From Dicaeum eximium (taxonomy: Eukaryota > Chordata > Aves > Passeriformes > Dicaeidae): a stretch of DNA of 64,000 nucleotides. Positions within the stretch are counted from its first letter, which is position 1. Each line of letters opens with the position of its first letter. Where the stretch lies: positions 248,001 through 312,000 of the forward strand of contig VWZP01006706.1 in assembly GCA_013396995.1 (NCBI GenBank), read 5' to 3'. The notes beneath the pieces are model-generated. The model was not told where the DNA came from. It searched no databases and saw only the letters and a program-made list of their open reading frames with translations. Position numbers and translations under genes: made by a program. Below are positions 28,442 to 39,373 of the stretch, piece after piece.

Positions 28442-28516
28442 GCTGATAAAATACAGATTAATGTATAAAAAGTGCTGATGAAATACAGATTAATGTTAAT
28501 AATAATAATAATAATT
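28442..28516. repeat. 32-base tandem duplication followed by (AAT)n
   Basis: The 23-base block at 28442-28464 recurs at 28474-28496 with one mismatch (GCTGATAAAA / GCTGATGAAA). An AAT repeat of about six units follows immediately. Confidence 0.9.
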
Positions 28517-31500
28517 AGAATTTATCGTCCTGCCAAAGTATTCCAACCATGAGCATCTATATCAAAAAGTTAAAAGATATACTTTAATTGTATGAATGGT
28601 ACATGATTCATTTGAAGCTCCTCTTCAACTTCTTATAGACTGCATTTTCTTGAACAGATTCGATGGATTTATGTGCTTTGGTAAGCTTCTGAGCATGCAG
28701 ACTGGGCACTTGCTGCCAGACCAAGACATTTCGAAGTGGTGATGGAGACCCTTATACAGAAAACACTAACCAGCTTTTGATGTCTCTAAACTCATCTTTT
28801 CTTGGAGGTCTCTGAGGGCTGACTTGCACATTTGATTTATCTTTATCCTTACATAAAAAGAATACCTGCCTGAAATTTTTCAGCTCCATTTGGATCCACT
28901 TCTGCCTGTGTCCTGAGCTTCTTTATTGTCAGTACTGTCAGTTGCTGATCTAAGCTAAAAGTTTGTAAGTAAGGAGTAGAACTATAGTAGAAAAAAAGTT
29001 GCTATTTTTTTGTGATTAAAATATTCATCAGGTTCAGCAGTATTTTAAATAAAATATGGAAATTACCTTGTACAAAATGCCAACAGCCAGCAATTCTTTG
29101 TAGGATATTCTAATTATTTCACAGAATGTTGGATAATTTGTTTTATCTTACTGCAGGAACCTTTATGCTTATTTTTTTTTCCAGGATAGTACCTCTGTAG
29201 ATTCATTTAATTTTTAAGTGAAGACCTGGCTTACTGAATACTTTGATCTCTTTGCATGTCAGCACATTGCTAGCTGCATTTTATATTGGAATAGCAACCA
29301 GGGATACCTGGTATGTCAGTCAACCTACATTTTTATATTTTTGACTTCCTTTATGAAAGTCTGCCTCAGTCTGCCCAATGTAAAATTTGCAATCCTGGCT
29401 GCGTATTACAAATCTGATTGTGTCCAAATTCAGCTTTCAATGGAAAACAGATATGAGTAAACCACTGCTGAACTTCGATAATGACTTGATACCAGTCTCT
29501 TCAGTTTAGTGTCTACAAGTAATTGTGAATTCATTTATTGTAAAATTAACTTAATAAACTCCCCTGTGAGGTTAGAAGGGCTTATCTATTGGAAATTTCA
29601 TTATGCCACTGACTGAAAGAAAACTCACGATCTACCTGTTACTGTCACTTTACCTGATAAACAGAAACATCTACATCCCAGGTCAGGATGTGCTGCAAGT
29701 CCCATATTATGCAAATCTTTTTCAGAACACTTGTGTGGCTTCCCCACACCAGAGAGCTGTGAGTCTCATTTGCATCAGTAGCACACCAGCCCTTTGGCCA
29801 TGGCAGCTGGTGGTTCAACTCCACTGTACCAGGCAGGAAAGCTGACATTACACTTTTGCTCTCCAGAAAAGATCTTGCTTTGATCCCTGACTCCATATCT
29901 ATGGGAAATTCAGCCACATGGGAAATGGTTTCAGTGATGTTTTCCTACCACAGAAAACATTCTGCTGTCATTAGTGCTGCTTAGGGGAAACCTGGCTTTC
30001 AAGCAAAACCTCATCAAACATAGGTCATGAGCTGTGTCAGGTGTCTTGGTGCTGAGATAGGATGAGGTGGGCTGCAGTGATGGGAAAAGTGCAAGCACCT
30101 GCCTCAACAACACTGGTTTCCTCAAATGAACACATAGGCTTGTCTGCATGCAAACAGCTGTCCCTTCTTGTTCCTTAAAGGAAATCATGATGTATTTTAA
30201 TGAAACTTATTACAAGGGGATCATGAGCATGATTTTCTCAAGGAAAAAAAGCCACGGAGGAAGTCACAGGACTTTAAGTATGTGTAGCTCTGCCCTGTGT
30301 GTAGAACAAGCAGAAAGCATGGTGTGATTATTTTTCATGAGCATATTATCTATACTATCTCATTTCTGGTTTCATGGCAAAACAATATATATAACTATAA
30401 AATTCACTTGATTAATCAGACTTTCTAAAGAACCAAGTGGTTTCTTTCTTTCACCTGTAATGTTTATGGCGTTGCCAGTGCTGTTGTTTCTCCATTTTCT
30501 GGTTTTATGTGTGTCTGTCTCTTGAAGTAACAGCTCATTTTTCTTAAGTGAAACAACAGGTTCTGAAACACAGACATTTGAAACTATCTCTAGAACACAC
30601 TTTCAGGCATCTATTCTAAAATTTCAGTGCTTTAGACAGTAATTTATAAAGTACCCTCAGTGTGGCATTTGAAAAAATCACATTATTGTTATTTTATCTT
30701 GCAAATTGTGTGCTCCATAGCTGTCATTCAGTGAAGAATATCCTGAATTTTGTATAAAACTAATCATTTTGTCATTCCTTGTTCAGTGTCACACTGCAAA
30801 CAATGACAAAGGATGGAAGCTCTCACCACAAATGATAACCTCTATATCAAAATGATTGTGACTCCTTCTGTATTTTCAGGTAATTGTATGAACCATAGAA
30901 ATGAAGAAATAAATATTTTTTTCAGAAATTTTTAGCACTTGTGATGAAAAACTGTGTGGAACTAGGACAGAATATATGGATATAATTATATTTACCACTC
31001 TGTATCCTCCCAGAATTATGCACACAGTAAGAACTGAATTTCTGATTTAAAGAGTAGACAAGAAATACTGAGGTAGTCTTTACAGCCTGCAATATGTGAG
31101 AGATGTAAAAAAATTGATACATGAATAGAAGTATTGATAGGTTCATCTCCGATTTACTATTTTAATTATTTAATTTTTACTCTTCTTGTAACGGGCAAGT
31201 TCTCAAAACTTTGGCAGCTCAATATATCTTATGCATCTCCAACATTCATTTTCTCCTATTCACTCTCTCTCTCTCTTTTTTTTACTTTATTGAAATTCCA
31301 TCCAAAAATACCATTCCAAGTCTAATCCAGTTGATAATATTTTCTAAGAAAACAGCAACTGAGGAAGACTTCCAGCTGCAGCCTATGGAGACTCTCTTCA
31401 GATACGGATGGTTATTCTGTTCCTCAAATGAAAGAAATCAGTTGTCTGGAATGGTGTTACCTTCTTGAAGCAGTTTTCACCCTCTTATTCCTCATATTTG

Positions 31501-34500
31501 TAGTTTTCTTGACATGTGTTTACTCTATTGATATGTTTTCTTCCATGATACCAAAGCCAGCACTTGAATAAAAAGCTCTAAATGGAGTAAGACAGAACTA
31601 CTAGAAGCTGTATTGAAGAAAGATTGTGACTAGTCATAAATCAAACCATATCTGCTGAAAACTTCATCAACTTCCAAGCAAGATTAGGAAAAATAAAACT
31701 TGTAAGTTAAATAAATATAGTTTATTTTATTAAAGGTCATACTTATTTGATATTGATGCCATAGTGATCACAAAGACAGTAAAAACACTGCAGCCAACTT
31801 AGGGAGTACAGGAGGCTTCCAGAAACAGAGCAAACCCTGTATCAGGTAAACAGGAAGCAAAAAAAGGCTTTCAAACTAGCACTGTATATAGCACTTCTTA
31901 ATGACATCAATCTTGCAGAAAAATTTTTCAGAATAAGGTTTAACTTTGGCTTGTGATTTATTCAAAGAACATCAAAGACACCTGTGCATGAAGCAGGACG
32001 TGATACCAGCCATGCAATTTATATTTTCCTTCCTCTGAGATGAGGATGAAGGTAGTGCACTTGCAGTGTTGTTCAATATATTGGTGACCTGGAAATTTAA
32101 ATTTAAGCAAAAAATAATTCAGTTTTACAGAGAAATTTTCCCTTTATTTTGGAAAATGTCATCTGGTTCCTTCTCTGACTAAGTTATGATGAACCAGGAA
32201 ATGTCCTGAGTTTTTCTGCAATACTGGCACTGAATTAGTCATTAACAAAAGAGAATGAGCTAATTCATTGGTGGAAAGACAGGTGCTGTCTTATTTGTTA
32301 TGTTGCAACTTTTGATCACCAAGCTTACACCTTGTGAAAAAAATTATAACATACTTGTAATTGCAGATCTTTGCAGAAGTTATGAATATTCCTTGGGCAC
32401 CATCATAATATTTGCTTGAATTTTAAAGAAAAATGAGTCTATTTTGTTATTTTCTACCTCATCCAGCATTAACTCTGATGGCTTCCATTAATTATTTGGT
32501 CATGTTGTCTCACTGCAGTCCTGTGGAGTTTGTAAGATGAGCACCCACTCTGGGGGTGGAGTGTGCCCTTTACAGAGGTCAGTGTCTGGAGCTGATACAG
32601 TCCTTTGGCAGTGGCACACTGCAATATTTTGTGCTGCTTATGGAAGGGTTTTAGACACCATGACTCTGTCACTGCTCTTTCTTTTCTTTCATGTCCATAC
32701 TCCTCTGCATGTCATATTACTCCACTTCTACCAAGAGAGAAGATATTTGTTTAATACAAACAGGAGCTTGGTTTGTCATTAGGGGTACTGTGCACCTTAC
32801 TGTACTTCCAGCATTGTTTCAGCTTTGGGGACAATGCTGTTTTATCTTCCCTGCTGCTGTACCACTTAAAATATTAAATTCCTGGCAGCTAATGACCTGC
32901 TGTCACACTTTAATGTCAAATGAGAAAAAGTATTGCTCGCCATTATTTTGGTGTTTCAATGTGACAGAGGAATTTACAGTTACCAAAATATATGAAATGT
33001 GCAAATTTCCTTTAAGTTGTTTTAACCAAAATGTTTCCAGATTAGTCTTTCACATCAGCCAGTTTATTTTCATTGCACAGATGTAACAGATTATTTCCAC
33101 CAAAATATTTTTAAGTTCTCATGATCTTACTATTAAATTAAGCCAAGAAAAAGCTACATTTTAAGTTAAGTAGGAGACAATACAATTTACTTGTATACTT
33201 ACTTCAGAAGTATAGGATGCAGTCCACAGATAAGATCTGTTCTTTCTTGTGTTTTCTGTAACCCATTAATAACAATAATTTACTTTCCCAGGAAACAGAA
33301 TAAGGATTAGTGATACACATACCTTGCTCTCCAATTAGCTACTGAAATTTCAGGAGAAAGTCTGAAAGAAATTACTTCTTGCCGAGGAAAAGACCTTTCC
33401 ACATATAGACTGCAAGAGGTAATAATCCACAGCAGATGAAACACACATGTAAAATGGTGTTTTCTGTATGCAAAGAATTGCAGTATCACAAGTGCTAAAG
33501 GTGCCATTAGATTAGATACTACCAAAACTGAGAAAAGTAATGTTTCCCTCTTGTGACATTGAATTTTGCTCTTCAAAATTCAACCAGAATATGTAATTTC
33601 CTAATTATGCCACATGGCACATAAGTTAATTGAATGTGTAATAAGCTATCATTTTATTTAATGGCTGATGTGAAAGTGAAATACACTGGATCATTTATGA
33701 ACATTTTCAAACCAAAGCCTACTGCTCCCTACACCATTTTATGTCTTCTGCCTTCACATTCTGCCTTGAGGTAGACGCATAAATGAATAAGTTTTCTTCC
33801 AATAAAATAATTTAAAAACTGTATCTCTTAGTAATGCTTTACTTTATTCGTTTCCTTGTTTAGTAATAAAAATTATCTATTAATTGGAAGAGAGGTAATG
33901 TTATTATTTAAAAACCCTTTTGTGGAAATTGTTATTTGGGCATTTCTGGAAAAGGGGATTTTAGATGCAGTGGCTCATTAGTCTTTCTATAGAACAGTTA
34001 AAGTATTGTCTATCAGTTCTGTTTGATTCCTGGTTCATTGACCTGATACACAGAGTCATTCAGATCTCATTGTATCTATCTTGCAGTCACAAAACAACAT
34101 TAAGGACTTGTTTCTGCTGTCAGTAAAAATAAGTTGTGTGCCCTGATGGACTTGCTTCAGCATAATCACACACAAATGATCAGTAATAGCAATTGAATAG
34201 CCTGCTTCTCCATGAGTAGAACTAAACCCTAACTTTGTAGAATAAGTACTTTTAATAATTTAGATGGAAAAAAATTACTCTGCCTACATGAAAGTGTACT
34301 TATTAAATTCAAGATCTCAGCTACTGAATGATTGTGAAATCTGAGTGGACTATTCTGTGCATTTTCACAAACTGCACATAATTGCCCTATTGAAGTGAAA
34401 CCTGTAAAGCAGTGCTGTTCTGTAATTCATACTGTGTGCTCATTTATCTGATTAGTTACATTAATGCCAGTGGGACTTATAGCCTTAATATACTCTATGT

Positions 34501-35850
34501 TTAGGACAGAATTACACAGAAAATGCACAAACTAATTTACATTCCATTTTTAAACTATTATTCAACTAAAAGAAAATGTATATTGATCCTGGGAAATCTG
34601 TTCACAATAACATTTTCTTCAGACTACTGTAAAACTGGAAGATATTTTTATACCACATACTAATTTTTATGTATATGTAAATAGAAATGTGTTTTAAATG
34701 CAATTCCCATGTAGTGCCTTTTCAAATGCATAGGGTTATTCTTAAGTTAATAGGTACAGATATTTCAAAGTATCTAAAACTTTTTTTTTTGTGTATTGAA
34801 AATTAAACTTTTCAAAGGCTTCTTCTGAAGAAAGTGTCAAAACTCTGTTTTTCAGATAAAACAGATTTTCCTTCTCTTTTATGAAATGCATCCTGGACAT
34901 GAAAGTCCATCTTGTTAAAAATTTATCTAATCAATCTATTTTTACAAGAAAACTTCAATTTTATGAGATATTGGCTAACAAAATAGAACTAATAAACTAA
35001 TACTTTTTTTTTTCCCCCAGATTTCACAACATTACCTGCATCATCTATATGCTTAAAAGTAAGCATATGTTCGTTTATAGTTCTGGCTTTGATGTGCTTG
35101 TGGCATAGTTACTAGAGGAAATTTCACACAGAATATCACTCATACCAAGCCCACAATACTATATATGCCAAAGCAATCATCAGATAATACTTCAGACATG
35201 CAATTTCTGGGAAAAACTAAGTATGTTTAATACTTTGACAATGGACACTCACTGTCATACAGTTGCCAACTACACTGCAGTTTAAATATTGGCATTGTAA
35301 TAGAAAGAGATTCAGCTTCAGATACTTCAACTTTCATTCATGTAATAATTTAGGACCTACCACAGCTCCCTTAAGATATGTTATAAAAATACATCTGCTG
35401 TGAGGATAAAATGACAAGAAGCCATCCAGGCTAAGTCAGGAGACATAACATTTAATAATCAGCTGCATGTGAAGACCCATTGACTTGATGAATGGTAAGT
35501 ACTGTATGGAGCAAAAAAGTCTTACAGAACATCCATCACAGGTATAGTAACAAAGGGGACAGTCTCTATCTGTATGTTTTTAGTTATTTGGAGGCATTCA
35601 TTAACACAACAGATATAAATGTGATTTTCTCTTTCTCTTTGCATAGTTGTTTCTAGCCTCAGGCAATGATGGGAATTAAAAGATGTGAGGAAGGTTAGAC
35701 TGTAGATTGGCATTTATTTCTTTGATTTGTAAGTGTTTATAAGGCAATAGTACATATATTCACTAGGCTACTGCTTTCCAAATTCTCAATTGATTTCCCT
35801 TCTGTTATTTCAAAGTCACCTTTATTTAGATATGCATCTGCTACATTCTC
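28517..35850. other. Non-coding AT-rich flank
   Basis: This is over 7 kb with no supported exon or recognised repeat except a short (CT)n tract at 31263-31276. Open frames here, such as 32691-33086 (131 codons), lack known domains and are consistent with chance. Confidence 0.55.
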
Positions 35851-35925
35851 CTGTCAGAGACAGGATACTAGGCTGAATAGACTTTCAGCTTAATCCAGTC
35901 TAGCTGTCATAAAGTCTTACAAACT
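35851..35925 (+). mobile_element. Ancient CR1/L3 3' end fragment
   Basis: The stretch around GATACTAGGCTGAATAGACT followed by TCCAGTCTAGC resembles the GATACTGGGCTAGATGGACC...CCAGTATGGC end of old amniote CR1 elements. It is short and diverged. Confidence 0.6.
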
Positions 35926-36130
35926 GTAAGTTCCAGAAATGAAAAGGATCAAAACCATTAGTGGAGACTCAAAAATATAATACAATCATACAAAATAATT
36001 GATATCAGGACTTCTTTACTTTACAAACATATAAAATGAACTTACTTTGAGGGTAAGAAGAGGGAAAAAATCCTTCCATTAGAAAATATAGTCACAAAGC
36101 TTTGAACAAATAAATTCACACACTGCAGAG

Positions 36131-36211
36131 TACGCACACACACGCATGCAGGCAGGCATGCACGTATGTACACACACAGGTGCACACATACATGCATACA
36201 TACACACATGC
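36131..36211. repeat. Alternating purine-pyrimidine CA/CG/TG tract
   Basis: CACACACACGCATGCA, then GGCAGGCATGCACGTATGTA, then further ACAC and ATGC units. Nearly the whole stretch alternates purine and pyrimidine. It sits about 360 bases beyond the first GRM8 polyadenylation signal and may be inside a longer 3' UTR. Confidence 0.85.
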
Positions 36212-36568
36212 TTAGAGTTTACACTGCATTCTTCTGATGCCATGATTATTATTTTATTTGTACACCCACCTTTACTGCACATTCTAAACAAACAATAGAC
36301 AACAGTGTAAGGACTTTTTTTCCTTAAAACTGCAACAAAACAAGTCTCAACATTTGCAAAACATTCCTTTATTATTAGAAATAAATTATTTTGTATAAAA
36401 ATTAGCATGCATTGACCATTGCATTTATTTTAGCATAACCCAGGACTTAATTCAGTCAGCCGTCACAAGAAACAAACTCATCTTCTTTTACGAGTTGAAC
36501 AATGTAGGACAGGAAAGGAAATTGTCACAATCACAAAAAAGTACTTACAAATATAACATCAGACATGA
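36212..36568 (-). other. GRM8: Possible distal GRM8 3' UTR
   Basis: AT-rich sequence beyond the first AATAAA, with three more AATAAA hexamers on the gene's strand (36424, 36368 and 36253). Whether it is transcribed cannot be read from the sequence. Confidence 0.35.
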
Positions 36569-36574
36569 TTTATT
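36569..36574 (-). terminator. GRM8: Candidate polyadenylation signal of GRM8
   Basis: AATAAA occurs on the minus strand about 290 bases after the 8a stop codon. The 20-40 bases that follow on the same strand contain T-rich and TG-rich sequence (TACTTTTTTGTGATTGTG), as expected for a downstream element. Other hexamers lie further on, so this is the nearest site and not necessarily the main one. Confidence 0.45.
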
Positions 36575-36864
36575 TCAACAGCATTTTTTTTCACAAGCTA
36601 ACATTTGTTTTCCTTTTGTGATTTGCTTCCTTTTGTGAGTGAACAGTTCAGAAGCTTGACACTCTGTCTCTATGTTATAAAACTGGACTTTTCCTTCCCC
36701 TGTCTCTTTTTGCCTTTTGCTTTTGTTTAATCCTTGTTCTTTAGGAGCCTGACTATCAATTTGAGTGTAGACTACTGATATTTTCAAGACTGAATTCTGG
36801 TGGTGGTAAAGTCTATGTTTACAAGATCCAGTCCTGCAGATCTTCCAGTGAATTTCATCTCTGC
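36569..36864 (-). other. GRM8: GRM8 proximal 3' UTR
   Basis: The stretch from the 8a stop codon down to the first AATAAA on the gene's strand is the probable proximal 3' UTR, about 290 bases. It is purine-rich on the sense strand and less AT-rich than the neighbouring intergenic DNA. The true end of the transcript cannot be read from sequence alone. Further AATAAA hexamers on the same strand at 36424-36429, 36368-36373 and 36253-36258 would allow longer forms. Confidence 0.6.
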
Positions 36865-36914
36865 TCAGTTTGCCTGATTGCTGTAACTGACATAAGTTGT
36901 CTTGGTAGAGGAGG
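36865..36914 (-). CDS. GRM8: GRM8 terminal coding exon, isoform 8a C-terminus
   Basis: This is a small terminal coding segment, easy to miss because only 50 coding bases remain. It follows a TTTGATTTACAG acceptor, starts in the middle of a codon, and reads (A)CC then 15 codons to TGA. With the split codon it gives TSSTKTTYVSYSNQAN. The mammalian 8a tail, as I remember it, is TSSTKTTYISYSNHSI, so the first twelve residues agree apart from Ile to Val, while the last three (QAN for HSI) differ. It lies 5.0 kb downstream of the TM7 exon in GRM8 orientation. For an 8b transcript the same exon would be entirely 3' UTR, because 8b has already stopped. A longer open frame that overlaps it (37072-36575) is in another phase and crosses the acceptor, so it is not the coding frame. 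Confidence 0.93.
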
Positions 36915-36986
36915 CTGTAAATCAAAGGAAAAAAAAAACCAAACCAAAAACCAAAAACAAACAACAACAACAACAAAAAAACAAAG
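36915..36986 (-). promoter_or_regulatory. GRM8: 3' splice site and T/TG-rich tract before the GRM8 8a exon
   Basis: The acceptor ends TTTGATTTACAG. Behind it on the sense strand lie about 10 T, then TTTGG-type units, then five TTG units and another T run, about 70 bases in all with almost no C. It serves as the pyrimidine tract but is built like a simple repeat, so its length may vary between individuals. Confidence 0.8.
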
Positions 36987-39180
36987 TTCAGGATTTTTAG
37001 AATCAAGAAAGGAGGAAAAAAAACATATTTAGCATTTGAACTCAGACAATATCCTACTATATTTCCAAACAATATGGTCCATGTTCATGGAATAAAGAAT
37101 GTTTAAAGATGTACATAAGCAGTGTATAAACTGGATCTCAATTTCTGTGTTCATGAACACTTATTTTGTTTGACTTGGGAAATCAGAGGTCCATAGAAAG
37201 AAAAAAATGATGAGTGGTTTCAGCACACCCACAAGAGAATTTCAACACCTGGTATTATTTTGTCTGAATTCTATATAGACTTTTTTTTACTTTAGAGACT
37301 GGATTTTTCTTTCTCTTCTACTGTTTAAAGACAACTTTGCAGTTAATGGTGGTTTGTCCATCCAAAATGAGACTTATGCTCCTTGAAAGGAACAAAGCCT
37401 AACCCTCTCCAAATTAGAGAAACTGAGCAGATAGTCCCTACAGAACATGATATCTGGACAAAATTATGGTCTCCTTATGTTATTGGTCAGCTGATCACAT
37501 CTTCTTTTGATCAAAGCTGATACTCCTTGTTCTGAATTAGGCATTATGTTGAGAGAATTAAACAGCTCTACTATTGTAAAACTGAACAACTAGGAATCTT
37601 TTATGAAAGTTTGTTTCGGGTTCTAGCCCTTACATCTTTGCTATTAAGAAATATAAAAAATATGCTACAAAAATATGAATCATGTCATATCACTGAAGGT
37701 TAATGTAATGTTTAGAGGAGGAAAGTGGTTACATCAGGTCTTGTAGTTAGTTCTCTAATTTTAAAGCAATTTGGTACATGTAAAATCAGACTTCTGGGGG
37801 ACTGAATCTCTTTTTTTCTCTATAATAAGGTCTATGTTACACTGCATAAAGAGGAATTTGACTTTCTAAATATGTTTTATATTCCGTCTGTTACAGACAC
37901 GTTGTGCTTATGATAGCAAAGATTGCAGCAAAGATGAAAATAATGGAATTGCAAAAAAGTTTTCTGGTCTGTAGATTCAAATTTTCTATTTCCATACCTT
38001 ACTTCAATTTCATTCTTTTTTCTATATGGAGTCTGGTGAGAACAGCTGAGATAGATAGGAAAAGCATTCTTCATGCTAACTCCTAAATTCAGCCCAACAA
38101 TCTGATGATTTGTGAAGAACAGACTATAGAAAGTGAGAGAGTTTCTCACTTCTGCATCACAGATTAAACTAAATAAAGGATTACTAAAATTGATGCAAAT
38201 TAATAGTGCTTAGTATAAATAAGTTTACTTCTTGATTTTTGTCATTTTTTCTTAGATTTTCTGAGCAATTTAAATCTAATACTGCATTTGCCATTTTTTA
38301 AGACACAACAGAACCAGACTTTTTAACTCACATATTACTATAATCTTTTTCCCTATGAATGTATATATAAGAAGGAGTAATCAAACAAAAGCTGCAAAAT
38401 GTAATCTTTCTTACTTTCACTTGCACAGGTAGTTCCAGTACTTTGTGTCTAGAAAAAGCTAATTCATGAAAGAACTGCTTTTGGCACACAAAGCAAGTCT
38501 TTCTCATAGTTGATCACAATATTCGAGCACCAACATGAAATAGCTTTATTTGCATGCATTGGGACACTTGAAGCAAGTATAGCCTCATTTACATCTTTCA
38601 GATCTTTCAAATGGGATGTACTGCTCCCATCTGAACTCTCTCATGCTCCCACAGCTGGATTTCTGAGAGGATTCTATTTTTTTCTTTTGGCCTGCTGAGT
38701 TCCTACTCAAAATAATGCAGGACTGATGAAATGGCACCAAGATCTTCAAGCATAGAAGGATTTTTTTTCCCAGCTAATAAGTAACAGATAAATGCACATC
38801 TGCAAACTCTGCACACTTGGGAACAAAAGGATAGAAAGATCAGAGCTTATTTTTTCCTCTTTCCCTGAAAGTAGAGTCAGATACATGCTCAGGTTAAGTT
38901 AGATTACCACATTATCTTGTATGAGCTGAGTTCTGTGATAAATTTACATGTGCATGTTTTTAGCCCACAGCAATGTAACATAATCAGATTTATCACAACT
39001 CAGTAAGCTGAATTCTGTGAGGACATTTGCAGGAATACAATACAAAATACAAAAATAGTAGATACCACACCTCAGCTGATATAGAGTAATTTGTTAAATT
39101 GCTGTAACTTTGTTGTGTATCTGAAAATTAAACAGTTTTGATAGAATTAATCTAGAGTTGATCAAGAAACAAAAAATATC

Positions 39181-39308
39181 CAGGAATTTAATGTCGACAG
39201 TAGTTTGAAATATATTAAANGAAATATCCAGTTGAGTTCTGAGTGTTGTTACTTTAAAAAATTATAGTACAGGAATTTAATGTTGACAGTAGTTTGAAAT
39301 ATATTAAA
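39181..39308. repeat. 39-base direct repeat flanking an unresolved base
   Basis: The block at 39181-39219 (starting CAGGAATTTAATGTCGACAG) recurs at 39270-39308 with one difference, C to T. The undetermined base N at 39220 follows directly after the first copy. This is the only N in the window. Confidence 0.95.
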
Positions 39309-39334
39309 ACTAATCTCATATCCAAACAATTTTT

Positions 39335-39373
39335 GGGTTTTTTTGTTTGTTTGTTTGTTTTTTTTTTTTTTTT
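39335..39373. repeat. (GTTT)n plus poly-T
   Basis: A T run, about four GTTT units, then about 17 T, within the last GRM8 intron. Confidence 0.9.

Noticed and set aside
32691..33086. 131-codon plus-strand open frame
   Set aside because: No recognisable motif; the composition matches the surrounding non-coding DNA.
33307..33576. Minus-strand frame with a hydrophobic stretch that looks like membrane helices
   Set aside because: Hydrophobic runs arise easily from T-rich codons. There is no family motif or splice signal.
36575..37072. 165-codon minus-strand open frame overlapping the GRM8 terminal exon
   Set aside because: It reads straight through the splice acceptor and is out of phase with the supported 8a frame. 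Its N-terminal half is a translation of the T-rich tract.
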